From NCBI RefSeq assembly GCF_901875555.1, contig NZ_CABFMD010000011.1, forward strand, positions 1 through 64,000: a stretch of DNA of 64,000 nucleotides. Direction: 5' to 3'. This stretch comes from Streptococcus parasanguinis. Lineage in GTDB: Bacteria; Bacillota; Bacilli; Lactobacillales; Streptococcaceae. Positions 16,517 through 24,049 of the stretch are shown in pieces. Made by a program: the position numbers and the translations under genes. How positions within the stretch are numbered: the stretch's first letter is position 1; each line of letters begins with the position of its first letter. A model generated the notes under the pieces. That model was not told the DNA's origin, ran no database searches, and was given only the letters and a program-made list of their open reading frames with translations.

Positions 16517-17194
16517 TTACACCTCAAGCGGTAGGAAATGCCCGACCACAATGCCGACAATTTTTGGCTCGTCCTCATAAGGAGCGAATAAATCATCGTA
16601 GTCAGGGTTAATGGATTCTAAGCGCAAGCCTTCAGCCTCCCGATAGACTTTCTTGATGTAAGTTTTTCCATTCCACATGAGGGCATAGACCGCCCCATCG
16701 TAGTCAAAACCGGTCTGCTTCATGAGGGCAACAGAGCCGTTAGGATAGAGAGGTTCCATCGAATTTCCAGATACCCAAGAGGCAAAGTCGTGTTGGATTT
16801 CTTGGTCGAAATAGACGGTTTCATAGTCGGTCTCATTGTCATAAAAGGTATGTCCCAAACCAGCCGCCAACTCAATCGAAAGAACCTTATAAGCCGTCAA
16901 GGAAACCACTTTTTGCTGCTGTTCCAATAACTGGCTGGCTAACTGGTCGACTTTCTTTTGGTGAGGTGGGGTTAATAAAGGGTAGGTGTAGAGTGCGGAG
17001 TCTTTGTTAACAAAGTAATCCTCTTTAACGGAGAGGCGCTTGGCCAACCTCCTGAGATTTTTTTCGTGTGGCTCCGCTAAGCCATTCTCCCAACTAGAGT
17101 AAGTCTTGCGAGAAATCTTGAGATCCTCATAGACATCAGCTTGGGTCAAGCTTTTTTCTAGGCGTCTTTCTTTTAGTTTTTTTGCATCAAACAT
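16517..17194 (-). CDS. hdiR: HdiR/LexA-like SOS repressor (XRE HTH + S24 peptidase)
   Basis: A protein of 225 residues from the ATG at 17194 (AGGAG at 17202-17206); longer starts lack a ribosome site. Residues 1-62 are an XRE helix-turn-helix (LTQADVYEDLKISRKTYSSWENG). The C-terminal half is an S24 peptidase: an Ala-Gly cleavage site in ELAAGLGH, nucleophile Ser in SGNSMEPL and Lys in YIKKVY. By family knowledge, RecA filaments trigger self-cleavage and derepression. A perfect inverted repeat directly upstream is the likely operator. It heads the hdiR-umuC-yolD-small ORF cassette. Confidence 0.9.
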   Translation of the reverse strand: MFDAKKLKERRLEKSLTQADVYEDLKISRKTYSSWENGLAEPHEKNLRRLAKRLSVKEDYFVNKDSALYTYPLLTPPHQKKVDQLASQLLEQQQKVVSLTAYKVLSIELAAGLGHTFYDNETDYETVYFDQEIQHDFASWVSGNSMEPLYPNGSVALMKQTGFDYDGAVYALMWNGKTYIKKVYREAEGLRLESINPDYDDLFAPYEDEPKIVGIVVGHFLPLEV

Positions 17195-17205
17195 GTCAGT
17201 TCTCC

Positions 17206-17230
17206 TATGTAACGTTTTAAAAGTTACATA
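17206..17230 (-). promoter_or_regulatory. Probable HdiR operator
   Basis: TATGTAAC (17206-17213) and GTTACATA (17223-17230) form a perfect 8-bp inverted repeat with a 9-base spacer, touching the hdiR ribosome site. Autorepression and SOS control of the cassette are inferred. Confidence 0.7.
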
Positions 17231-17293
17231 TAGTTTATCAAAAACGAAACCTTTTTGCAAGAGAAAAATTCAGTTGAAAACGAATGAAAAGAC

Positions 17294-17321
17294 TTGATTT
17301 TGATTGAAAAAAGAGTATAAT
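17294..17321 (+). promoter_or_regulatory. asnA promoter
   Basis: -35 TTGATT (17294-17299), 16-base spacer, -10 TATAAT (17316-17321), 33 bases upstream of the start codon. Confidence 0.7.
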
Positions 17322-17353
17322 CAATTCTAAAATGTCTATAAATGAGGAACTAT

Positions 17354-18346
17354 ATGAAAAAAAGTTTTATCCATCAACAAAAAGAAATTTCGTTTGTTAA
17401 AACGACCTTTACACAATATTTAAAAGATAAATTGGACATCATTGAAGTCCAAGGGCCAATTTTGAGTAAGGTCGGAGACGGGATGCAGGATAACCTTTCT
17501 GGGATTGAACATCCGGTATCTGTAAAGGTCCTTCAAATTCCTGATGAGACTTATGAAGTCGTGCATTCACTTGCAAAATGGAAACGCCATACCTTGGCGC
17601 GTTTTGGTTTTGGAGAAGGCGAAGGCCTCTTCGTCCATATGAAGGCTCTTCGTCCAGATGAAGATTCACTAGACGCCATTCACTCCGTTTATGTGGATCA
17701 ATGGGACTGGGAAAAAGTCATTCCAAATGGTCAACGCAACATCGCCTACCTCAAAGAAACGGTTGAAAAAATCTACAAGGCAATTCGCTTAACAGAACTA
17801 GCAGTAGAAGCGCGTTATGATATTGAATCAGTTCTTCCAAAACAAATTACCTTCGTTCACACAGAAGAATTGGTGGAACGCTATCCAGATTTAACTCCAA
17901 AAGAGCGTGAAAATGCCATTGCCAAAGAGTTTGGAGCTGTCTTTTTGATTGGGATTGGTGGAGAGCTTGCAGATGGCAAGCCACACGATGGACGTGCACC
18001 TGACTACGATGACTGGACAACCGAATCTGAAAATGGCTACAAGGGATTGAATGGTGATATTCTCGTCTGGAACGACGTTTTAGGTTCCGCCTTTGAGATA
18101 TCTTCAATGGGAATCCGTGTCGATGAGGAAACCCTTCGTCGCCAAGTAGCCATCACAGGGGACGAGGATCGTCTTCAATTAGAGTGGCACAAAGCTTTAT
18201 TAAATGGTCTCTTCCCACTTACGATCGGTGGAGGGATCGGACAATCTCGTTTGGCTATGTTCTTACTTCGTAAGAAACATATCGGTGAAGTCCAAACCAG
18301 TGTCTGGCCTCAATCTGTCCGCGATGAATATGAAAATATCCTATAA
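17354..18346 (+). CDS. asnA: Aspartate--ammonia ligase
   Basis: A 330-residue AsnA (start at 17354 with AGGAA; an in-frame ATG at 17342 is too close to that site). It makes asparagine from aspartate, ammonia and ATP. Characteristic blocks are [14 protein letters not shown], the class II synthetase-like [10 protein letters not shown] and the C-terminal [24 protein letters not shown]. Length matches the family. Own promoter and terminator. Confidence 0.95.
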   Translation: MKKSFIHQQKEISFVKTTFTQYLKDKLDIIEVQGPILSKVGDGMQDNLSGIEHPVSVKVLQIPDETYEVVHSLAKWKRHTLARFGFGEGEGLFVHMKALRPDEDSLDAIHSVYVDQWDWEKVIPNGQRNIAYLKETVEKIYKAIRLTELAVEARYDIESVLPKQITFVHTEELVERYPDLTPKERENAIAKEFGAVFLIGIGGELADGKPHDGRAPDYDDWTTESENGYKGLNGDILVWNDVLGSAFEISSMGIRVDEETLRRQVAITGDEDRLQLEWHKALLNGLFPLTIGGGIGQSRLAMFLLRKKHIGEVQTSVWPQSVRDEYENIL

Positions 18347-18355
18347 GCAAAGAAT

Positions 18356-18382
18356 GAGTCGAGCAAAGCGCTCGGCTCTTTT
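18356..18382 (+). terminator. Terminator after asnA
   Basis: GAGTCGAGC (18356-18364) pairs with GCTCGGCTC (18370-18378), one G-T pair, followed by TTTTAT. Confidence 0.75.
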
Positions 18383-18426
18383 ATATGTCGCTTGACCATA
18401 TTAAATCGCAATTTTCTGATTTTTTT

Positions 18427-18435
18427 TGGTATAAT
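18427..18435 (+). promoter_or_regulatory. Extended -10 promoter of rsmD, start site at or next to the ATG
   Basis: TGGTATAAT ends 7 bases before the rsmD ATG (18443). Transcription would begin about at the start codon, and no ribosome site is present, so the mRNA may be leaderless. Confidence 0.55.
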
Positions 18436-18442
18436 GGTCCCT

Positions 18443-18982
18443 ATGAAAATAGTATCTGGAACCTATGGGGGACGTCCCCTCAAAACACTTGAAGGAAAAA
18501 CAACCAGGCCGACTTCGGATAAGGTCAGAGGGGCCATGTTCAATATGATTGGTCCTTACTTTGATGGTGGAAGAGTGCTGGATCTCTATGCAGGCAGTGG
18601 TGGCCTTTCTATCGAGGCAGTCTCTCGAGGCATGTCAGAGGCCGTTCTAGTGGAAAGAGATCGTCGAGCGCAGGAAATTGTGGCAGCTAATATTGCCATG
18701 ACCAAGGAAAAGGAACGGTTTCAACTGCTAAAAATGGAGGCCAAGCAAGCCTTGGGGCTTCTAACGGGCACCTTTGATTTGGTGTTTTTGGACCCTCCTT
18801 ATGCCAAGGAAGAGATTGTCCGCGATATCGAAACCTTGTGCGAGCGTCAACTCTTGTCAGAGGATATCCTAATTGTGTGCGAAACCGATAAACATGTAGA
18901 ACTTCCTGAGGAAATCGGACAAGTGGGAATCTGGAAAGAAAAAATCTATGGAATTAGTAAGGTAACAGTATATGTCAGATAG
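18443..18982 (+). CDS. rsmD: 16S rRNA (guanine(966)-N(2))-methyltransferase RsmD
   Basis: A 179-residue class I methyltransferase starting MKIVSGTYGGRPLKT. Motif I is VLDLYAGSGGLSIEAVSRG and the catalytic motif IV is DLVFLDPPYAKE. It methylates G966 of 16S rRNA. The ATG at 18443 was chosen because it gives the normal family N terminus; a TTG at 18392 is in frame but lies upstream of the promoter. It overlaps coaD by 11 bases. Confidence 0.93.
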   Translation: MKIVSGTYGGRPLKTLEGKTTRPTSDKVRGAMFNMIGPYFDGGRVLDLYAGSGGLSIEAVSRGMSEAVLVERDRRAQEIVAANIAMTKEKERFQLLKMEAKQALGLLTGTFDLVFLDPPYAKEEIVRDIETLCERQLLSEDILIVCETDKHVELPEEIGQVGIWKEKIYGISKVTVYVR

Positions 18983-19460
18983 AACTGGATTGTTTACAGG
19001 ATCGTTTGATCCGATTACCATTGGGCATGTGCAATTGATCGAGCGGGCTAGTCGCTTGTTTGACCGTGTCTATGTCGGAATTTTTTATAATTCGGAAAAA
19101 GTCGGGCTCTTTTCCATTGAGCAGCGCGTGCGCATGGTGAAAGGGGCCTTGGCTCATTTGGAAAATGTTGAAATTGTGACGTCAACTCAAGAATTGGCTG
19201 TGACAGTGGCGCGCAATCTTGGTGTCTTCACCTTGATCCGAGGCTTGCGCAATGCACAGGATTTGGTTTACGAAGCCAATATGGATTATTTTAATCACCA
19301 GTTGGCACCTGAATTGGAGACCATGTATCTCTATGCCCAGCCTCCTTATCAGGCCATTAGTTCCACCCGTATTCGAGAGTTGCTGGCTTTTCAGCAGGAT
19401 ATCTCACCGTATGTACCAGAGAGTGTAATGGAGGAAATCAAAGATGACGCAAGCGAATAA
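18972..19460 (+). CDS. coaD: Phosphopantetheine adenylyltransferase
   Basis: A 162-residue enzyme of coenzyme A synthesis. GLFTGSFDPITIGHVQLI holds the T/HxGH nucleotidyltransferase motif, and YQAISSTRIREL is the ISSTxxR motif. Normal length. Overlaps rsmD before it and the SepM-like protease gene after it by 17 bases. Confidence 0.95.
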   Translation: MSDRTGLFTGSFDPITIGHVQLIERASRLFDRVYVGIFYNSEKVGLFSIEQRVRMVKGALAHLENVEIVTSTQELAVTVARNLGVFTLIRGLRNAQDLVYEANMDYFNHQLAPELETMYLYAQPPYQAISSTRIRELLAFQQDISPYVPESVMEEIKDDASE

Positions 19461-20526
19461 ACCAAGCTTGACCCCTAAAAAGAAAAAAGGACGGTTAAAA
19501 GAATACCGATGGCCGATTGCAGGAGTTCTTTTCTTGCTCCTCTTGCTAGCTGCTTTTGTGATTCGCCTTCCCTATTATATTGAGATGCCGGGCACGGCCG
19601 AAGACATTCGGACAGTCATGACCGTCGATGGAAAAGCGGATACCAAGTCAGGAACCTATGATTTTGTGACCGTAGCAGTAAAAGAAGCAACTCCGGCTGA
19701 TTTGATCTATGCTTGGGCGACACCTTTTACAGATATCTACTCTGCCAAGGATATGACCGGTGGTAGTTCGAGTCAAGAATTCACGCGAATCAACCAATTT
19801 TATATGGAAACCTCGCAAAATATGGCCATCTACCAAGGATTGAAGACAGCTGGCAAAGAAACCCAGATGGACTTTCTTGGTGTTTACGTCATGCAGGTGG
19901 CAGATGACTCGACCTTTAAAGGAGTCTTGAATATTGCGGATACCGTAACCGGAGTGAATGGCAAGACCTTTAAGAGTTCCAAAGAATTGATTGACTATGT
20001 TGGGTCTCAAAAAATTGGCGATCCTGTTTCGGTGACCTATATTGAGGATGGACAAACCAAGACCGCGGATGGGAAGATCATCAAATTAACCAACGGGAAA
20101 AACGGAATCGGGATTAGCCTGATCGACCGGACGGAAGCCAAAGGCGATGTTCCTGTCCAGTTTGCGACAGCTGGCATCGGTGGCCCAAGTGCCGGTATGA
20201 TGTTTAGCCTAGCCATCTACACCCAAGTAGCGGATCCAGATCTTCGTCAGGGACGCCATATTGCAGGGACAGGAACCATTAACCAAGATGGAACGATTGG
20301 CGATATCGGTGGGATTGACAAGAAAGTCGTCGCAGCCGATAAAGAAGGAGCAGAAATTTTCTTTGCCCCTAATAACCCTGTTTCCAAAGAAGAAAAGAAA
20401 GCTAATCCAAAGGCTAAATCAAACTATGAAACCGCTAAAGATGCAGCGAAACAAATCCATTCGAAGATGAAAATCGTACCCGTCAAAACCCTTCAAGACG
20501 CTATTGATTATTTGAAGAAAAAGTAG
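19444..20526 (+). CDS. sepM: SepM-like membrane PDZ/Lon (S16) serine protease
   Basis: A 360-residue YlbL-type protease. One transmembrane helix near residues 23-42 anchors it outside the cell; a PDZ domain follows (about 135-215) and then a Lon-type S16 domain with catalytic Ser in GGPSAGMMFS and Lys in GIDKKVVAAD. In Streptococcus mutans SepM trims the competence pheromone CSP; whether this copy does the same is not shown. It lies in the conserved rsmD-coaD-ylbL group. Confidence 0.88.
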   Translation: MTQANKPSLTPKKKKGRLKEYRWPIAGVLFLLLLLAAFVIRLPYYIEMPGTAEDIRTVMTVDGKADTKSGTYDFVTVAVKEATPADLIYAWATPFTDIYSAKDMTGGSSSQEFTRINQFYMETSQNMAIYQGLKTAGKETQMDFLGVYVMQVADDSTFKGVLNIADTVTGVNGKTFKSSKELIDYVGSQKIGDPVSVTYIEDGQTKTADGKIIKLTNGKNGIGISLIDRTEAKGDVPVQFATAGIGGPSAGMMFSLAIYTQVADPDLRQGRHIAGTGTINQDGTIGDIGGIDKKVVAADKEGAEIFFAPNNPVSKEEKKANPKAKSNYETAKDAAKQIHSKMKIVPVKTLQDAIDYLKKK

Positions 20527-20588
20527 AGTAGTCTACTGGACAAGTGATAAAGTGAGGGAGAATAAATTTCTCATTTTTATGAAGGATT

Positions 20589-20978
20589 ATGGATCAAGAA
20601 AGTGATGAGTTTATGAAATCGTATAATATGTTGCTAATGAATGGGATTATTGGGATTTTAGGAGCGATCGTAATCAGCTATGCCTCTTTTCAACGGTGGG
20701 AGTGGACTTTCGTTCATGCTGTTCCTGAGCTGGTTGAGAAAGGCGATTGGGGATTGATAATCAATACAATCAGTCTCTTGTATCTTGTTATCTCTATACT
20801 TGCAATGGCCAACTATAATGAAAATCCAAAAGTAAATAAGAAAAGTCATAAAATTCTCTTCGTTGCTTCTATAGTTGGTTTCGTTCCTTTTGTATCGTCT
20901 TTAACTAGTGTGCTAGCAATCATTTCAAGTTTGTTATATCTATTCGATTATCAACAGTTATCAAATGAAAAGGAGTAG
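20589..20978 (+). CDS. Membrane protein of unknown function
   Basis: A 129-residue hydrophobic protein with about four predicted membrane segments (residues 15-33, 55-72, 86-104, 106-122). I do not recognise the family. The ribosome site upstream is GAAGGA and the start could also be the internal ATG at codon 9. It lies after sepM and before another unrecognised membrane-anchored gene; both look lineage-specific. Confidence 0.6.
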   Translation: MDQESDEFMKSYNMLLMNGIIGILGAIVISYASFQRWEWTFVHAVPELVEKGDWGLIINTISLLYLVISILAMANYNENPKVNKKSHKILFVASIVGFVPFVSSLTSVLAIISSLLYLFDYQQLSNEKE

Positions 20979-21034
20979 GCTTTGAAAAAGGTATTTGGTG
21001 ATGTGAAGTAAAAGAAAAATAGGAGAAACGCATA

Positions 21035-21985
21035 ATGCGAAATAAAAATAAGGCTAGGTTGCTCATATTCCTAATTATACTTGTTATTGGTAGTATAATA
21101 TTTTTAAAATATAAAAATTCCTCAGAGAAAATTTATAGAAATGAAACTCCTTCAAAAATTAGGGAAATAAAATTATTGGACAATGATAAATTTGTTTTTG
21201 TAGCTGTAGATAACTATTTAGACGGTGTTATTTTATTTGGTCAGAATTATATTACAACTTTTTCTTCGCATACACTTGATACTACTAATTTTGAAAAAAC
21301 TCCACCAATTGGTAATGAAGAATATTTTCAAATTAATAGTTATAGTGTACATGATAAAGAAAAAATTGTTAAATTTAATTTATATGAATTACTTGGGAAA
21401 AATAATTTATACCGTTCTGTTCATAATTTTCCTTATAGGTATTTACAAAATGACGATGATTACCTAACACTGGATTTGGAGAAACTAAATAGGTACGATA
21501 TAACAGGTCATGATATTAGATCGGTATTAGTTTCTGCTAGCGGAAAGAAATATAAAGATATTTCTGAAAGTGAAATGGAGAAAATCGACAAAGAACAACG
21601 ACTTTATTTTAGTCAAAAATATGATTGGGATAGGGGAGGAATATCTGAGCAAATTAATGATAATCTAGCAAAATATCATCTTTCACTATCTAAAAATTTT
21701 ATATACCCGATGAATGATGAACCATCTAAAATTAATGTTAGTGGATCTAACTTTGCTAAATTATTTCCAGAAGTAGAAAAAAATATAAACTATCTAAATC
21801 GAATTTATTTCCGTCCGAAACAATACAATGAACGCGAATGGTTTGATAAAATCATTCATTGGTTTGCGCCGGAAGGTCAAGAAGTCATGGAATTGTATGC
21901 CACAGACGAAACAAGCGGAGAGAAAACACAAATTCACTCGTATGACGAGTTCGTAGCGTGGATAAAGGCCCATCCAAAGAATTAA
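21035..21985 (+). CDS. Membrane-anchored protein of unknown function, AT-rich
   Basis: A 316-residue protein with a single N-terminal membrane helix (about residues 8-27, preceded by positive residues) and a soluble outer part of ~285 residues; no lipobox. No recognised domain. The first ~800 bases are very AT-rich, while the last ~150 bases (from about 21830, encoding EREWFDKIIHWFAPEGQEVMELY...) have composition like core genes, suggesting a mosaic origin. GGAGAAACGC precedes the ATG. Acquired gene of accessory type; an immunity-like role is possible but not supported by any motif I can name. Confidence 0.6.
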   Translation: MRNKNKARLLIFLIILVIGSIIFLKYKNSSEKIYRNETPSKIREIKLLDNDKFVFVAVDNYLDGVILFGQNYITTFSSHTLDTTNFEKTPPIGNEEYFQINSYSVHDKEKIVKFNLYELLGKNNLYRSVHNFPYRYLQNDDDYLTLDLEKLNRYDITGHDIRSVLVSASGKKYKDISESEMEKIDKEQRLYFSQKYDWDRGGISEQINDNLAKYHLSLSKNFIYPMNDEPSKINVSGSNFAKLFPEVEKNINYLNRIYFRPKQYNEREWFDKIIHWFAPEGQEVMELYATDETSGEKTQIHSYDEFVAWIKAHPKN

Positions 21986-22020
21986 TCACCTTCTAATCAA
22001 ATTCAAGTTTTTGCTTATCA

Positions 22021-22047
22021 ATCTCTCTATTTTTAGAGGGATTTTTT
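22021..22047 (+). terminator. Terminator after 21035-21985 gene
   Basis: ATCTCTCTA (22021-22029) pairs with TAGAGGGAT (22034-22042), one T-G pair, followed by six T residues. Confidence 0.75.
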
Positions 22048-22084
22048 CTTTATACTGGTATCAGAAAGAAAGGGAGGTAGTGAA

Positions 22085-22795
22085 ATGATTCAAACCAGTT
22101 TGTTTTCCATTTCAGTATTCTTAGCGGGAGTTCTATCCTTTTTCTCCCCATGTATTTTGCCACTGATGCCAGTCTATGTAGGGATTCTATTGGATTCTGA
22201 ACGTGTGAAAACTGTTCGGATTTTTGGAAGAGAAATTTCTTGGTATGGCTTGGTGAAGACTCTTTGTTTTATCGCAGGTCTATCAACTGTTTTCCTGATT
22301 CTAGGTTATGGTGCAGGTGCCCTTGGTCAGGTACTCTATGCTCCCTGGTTCCGTTACCTACTAGGAGGGATTGTGATCCTCTTAGGGATTCACCAAATGG
22401 AAGTGATCAATCTGAGACAACTCCAAAAGCAAAAGACCCTCCAACTCAAAAAGAATCGGGAGCGCAATGAATTCTTCAATGCTTTTCTGATAGGGGTCAC
22501 CTTCAGTTTTGGTTGGACCCCTTGTGTCGGACCAGTTCTGAGTTCTGTTCTAGCCATTGCCGCTTCTGGAGGAGATGGTGCATTACAAGGCGCTTTCCTG
22601 ATGCTGGTCTATACATTAGGCTTGGCGCTCCCCTTCTTAGTCTTGGCTCTGGCTTCTAGCTGGGTTCTACAACATTTTGCTAAACTCAAGCCCCACATGG
22701 GAACCTTGAAAAAAATTGGTGGTGCCCTCATCATCTTGATGGGTATCTTGCTGATGCTGGGAAATCTTAATAGCCTCGCATCCCTGTTTCACTAA
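22085..22795 (+). CDS. ccdA: CcdA-type transmembrane thiol-disulfide transporter
   Basis: A 236-residue polytopic protein (about six membrane helices) with the two redox cysteines of the family: FFSPCILPLMPVY near residue 25 and WTPCVGPVLS near residue 146. CcdA passes electrons from cytoplasmic thioredoxin across the membrane. Here its partner is clearly the thioredoxin lipoprotein and MsrAB encoded downstream, as in the ccdA-etrx-msrAB systems of pneumococcus. GGGAGG ribosome site; first gene of the operon. Confidence 0.92.
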   Translation: MIQTSLFSISVFLAGVLSFFSPCILPLMPVYVGILLDSERVKTVRIFGREISWYGLVKTLCFIAGLSTVFLILGYGAGALGQVLYAPWFRYLLGGIVILLGIHQMEVINLRQLQKQKTLQLKKNRERNEFFNAFLIGVTFSFGWTPCVGPVLSSVLAIAASGGDGALQGAFLMLVYTLGLALPFLVLALASSWVLQHFAKLKPHMGTLKKIGGALIILMGILLMLGNLNSLASLFH

Positions 22796-22821
22796 TCTTA
22801 AATGATTAAAGGAGAAAAATC

Positions 22822-23142
22822 ATGAAAAAAATTCTTGCACTTTCCATTGCTACACTTAGCATCGTCACTTTAGCAGCTTGTTCTGGACAGAAATCAGATT
22901 CAGATATGAAAAAAATGGACAATAGTAGCATGATGAAGAAGGACGATATGAAGAAGGATGACATGAAGGATTCGTCCATGTCCGATGATAAAATGAAAAA
23001 AGAGGACAAGAAAGATTCATCTATGATGTCCGATAGCAGTTCTGAAATGAAAGACGATATGAAAAAAGATGAGATGAACTCTAGCGACTCTGGTATGAAG
23101 GAGGATAAGAGCAACTCATCGGAAATGAAATCAGACAACTAA
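22822..23142 (+). CDS. Methionine-rich small lipoprotein in msrAB operon
   Basis: A 106-residue protein with a lipoprotein signal (lipobox LAAC, Cys20). The mature part is only Met, Asp, Lys, Ser, Glu, Asn and a few Gly: 15 Met in 87 residues, spaced every few residues in DDMKKDDMKDSSM-type repeats, so it is probably disordered. It sits between ccdA and the thioredoxin/MsrAB genes. A plausible role (inferred) is a sacrificial methionine buffer at the membrane that MsrAB can repair, similar in idea to the MrpX peptide beside MsrP in some proteobacteria; metal binding (Met/Asp) is an alternative. Ribosome site AAAGGAG. Confidence 0.8.
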   Translation: MKKILALSIATLSIVTLAACSGQKSDSDMKKMDNSSMMKKDDMKKDDMKDSSMSDDKMKKEDKKDSSMMSDSSSEMKDDMKKDEMNSSDSGMKEDKSNSSEMKSDN

Positions 23143-23198
23143 TGAAAGAAGAGAGAGGTCATCTGAGGATGACTCAGATTGAAGACAACGTCATCTTA

Positions 23199-23336
23199 GA
23201 AACTTTCCTTAGGTGAGGACGGACGTCAGCGAACTTCGAAGAAGTTCCATGACTTAGTTTTGGACCTGAAGTTCCAAAACTCCCGGGTGTTAGAAACATT
23301 TATGTTCCTAACACTTTTCTCACAGCGGAAAGTTTC
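23199..23336 (+). ncRNA. Candidate structured RNA element, copy 2 (multi-hairpin junction)
   Basis: Outer stem GAAACTTTCC (23199-23208) with GGAAAGTTTC (23327-23336); internal loop TTAG against AGC; second stem GTGAG (23213-23217) with CTCAC (23319-23323); then GACGGACG. Enclosed hairpins: 23231-23237 with 23241-23247 (7 bp); 23257-23264 with 23273-23280 (8 bp); and 23287-23298 with 23303-23314 (11 pairs, one mismatch). The same order and loop bases occur in the minus-strand element at 8136-8288, with different but still paired stems. It lies between the Met-rich lipoprotein and thioredoxin genes, where it could process, attenuate or stabilise the operon mRNA; the function is unknown. Confidence 0.6.
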
Positions 23337-23474
23337 AGTGTGTATTTCAATGTACCTAATATGCTTTCTCATTCTATGTTTATAGCACTACTTAGGTTGT
23401 TTTATGTTAAAAAACAGTTTGTCTGCATTATAAGTTATATGAGGATGACTTTCTCCTTGTTTAAAGAGGTGATA

Positions 23475-24038
23475 ATGATGAAAAAATTAGCTTTAGTAGC
23501 TACTGGATTTGTATGCGCTGGACTTCTGGGCGCTTGTTCGAGCCAAGGAATGGCCACTTCCAATAAGGACATGAGCCAACAAACAGCCAAAGCTGGGGCT
23601 AGGCAACCATCTGGCAAGAAAGTGAAGGAGTTTAGCCTGCAAGGAGTGGATGGCAAGACCTACCGCTTATCTGATTACAAAGGGAAGAAAGTTTACCTCA
23701 AATTTTGGGCTTCCTGGTGCTCTATTTGCCTGTCGACATTAGAGGATACCAATGAGTTAGCAAAAGAAGAGGCAGGTAAGGATTACGTGGTTTTGTCCGT
23801 TGTAGCTCCAACCTTTAATGGTGAAAAATTAGCAGCAGATTTCAAAAACTGGTATCAGTCTTTGGATTACAAGGATTTCCCGGTCTTACTGGATAATAAA
23901 GGAGAGCTACTCAAAGAATATGGGATTCGGTCTTATCCATCGGCACTCTTTATCAATAGTGATGGGACTTTATCGAAGAGTCATATTGGCTATATGAATA
24001 AAGAGGATATCCTCAAGACCCTAGAGAACATGCAGTAA
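23475..24038 (+). CDS. etrx: Extracellular thioredoxin-fold lipoprotein (Etrx/TlpA type)
   Basis: A 187-residue protein; the start was placed at the MMKK pair (23475, or 23478) behind GAGGTG because it gives a clean lipoprotein signal with lipobox LLGAC. The thioredoxin fold carries WCSIC (Cys82, Cys85) and the cis-proline in RSYPSALF. In pneumococcus such lipoproteins receive electrons from CcdA and reduce surface MsrAB. Upstream in-frame extension to 23340 has no signal or ribosome site. 11 bases ahead of msrAB. Confidence 0.9.
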   Translation: MMKKLALVATGFVCAGLLGACSSQGMATSNKDMSQQTAKAGARQPSGKKVKEFSLQGVDGKTYRLSDYKGKKVYLKFWASWCSICLSTLEDTNELAKEEAGKDYVVLSVVAPTFNGEKLAADFKNWYQSLDYKDFPVLLDNKGELLKEYGIRSYPSALFINSDGTLSKSHIGYMNKEDILKTLENMQ

Positions 24039-24049
24039 GGAGATAGACA

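Noticed and set aside
21035..21985. TipC-like or other toxin-immunity assignment
   Set aside because: Single N-terminal helix and AT-richness fit many accessory proteins; no motif or adjacent toxin gene supports it.
22806..23138. 110-codon open frame on the minus strand, Ser/Phe/Ile-rich
   Set aside because: It is the antisense mirror of the Met/Asp/Lys-rich lipoprotein gene; repeat-like codon use (ATG, GAT, AAG) keeps the other strand open. No ribosome site.
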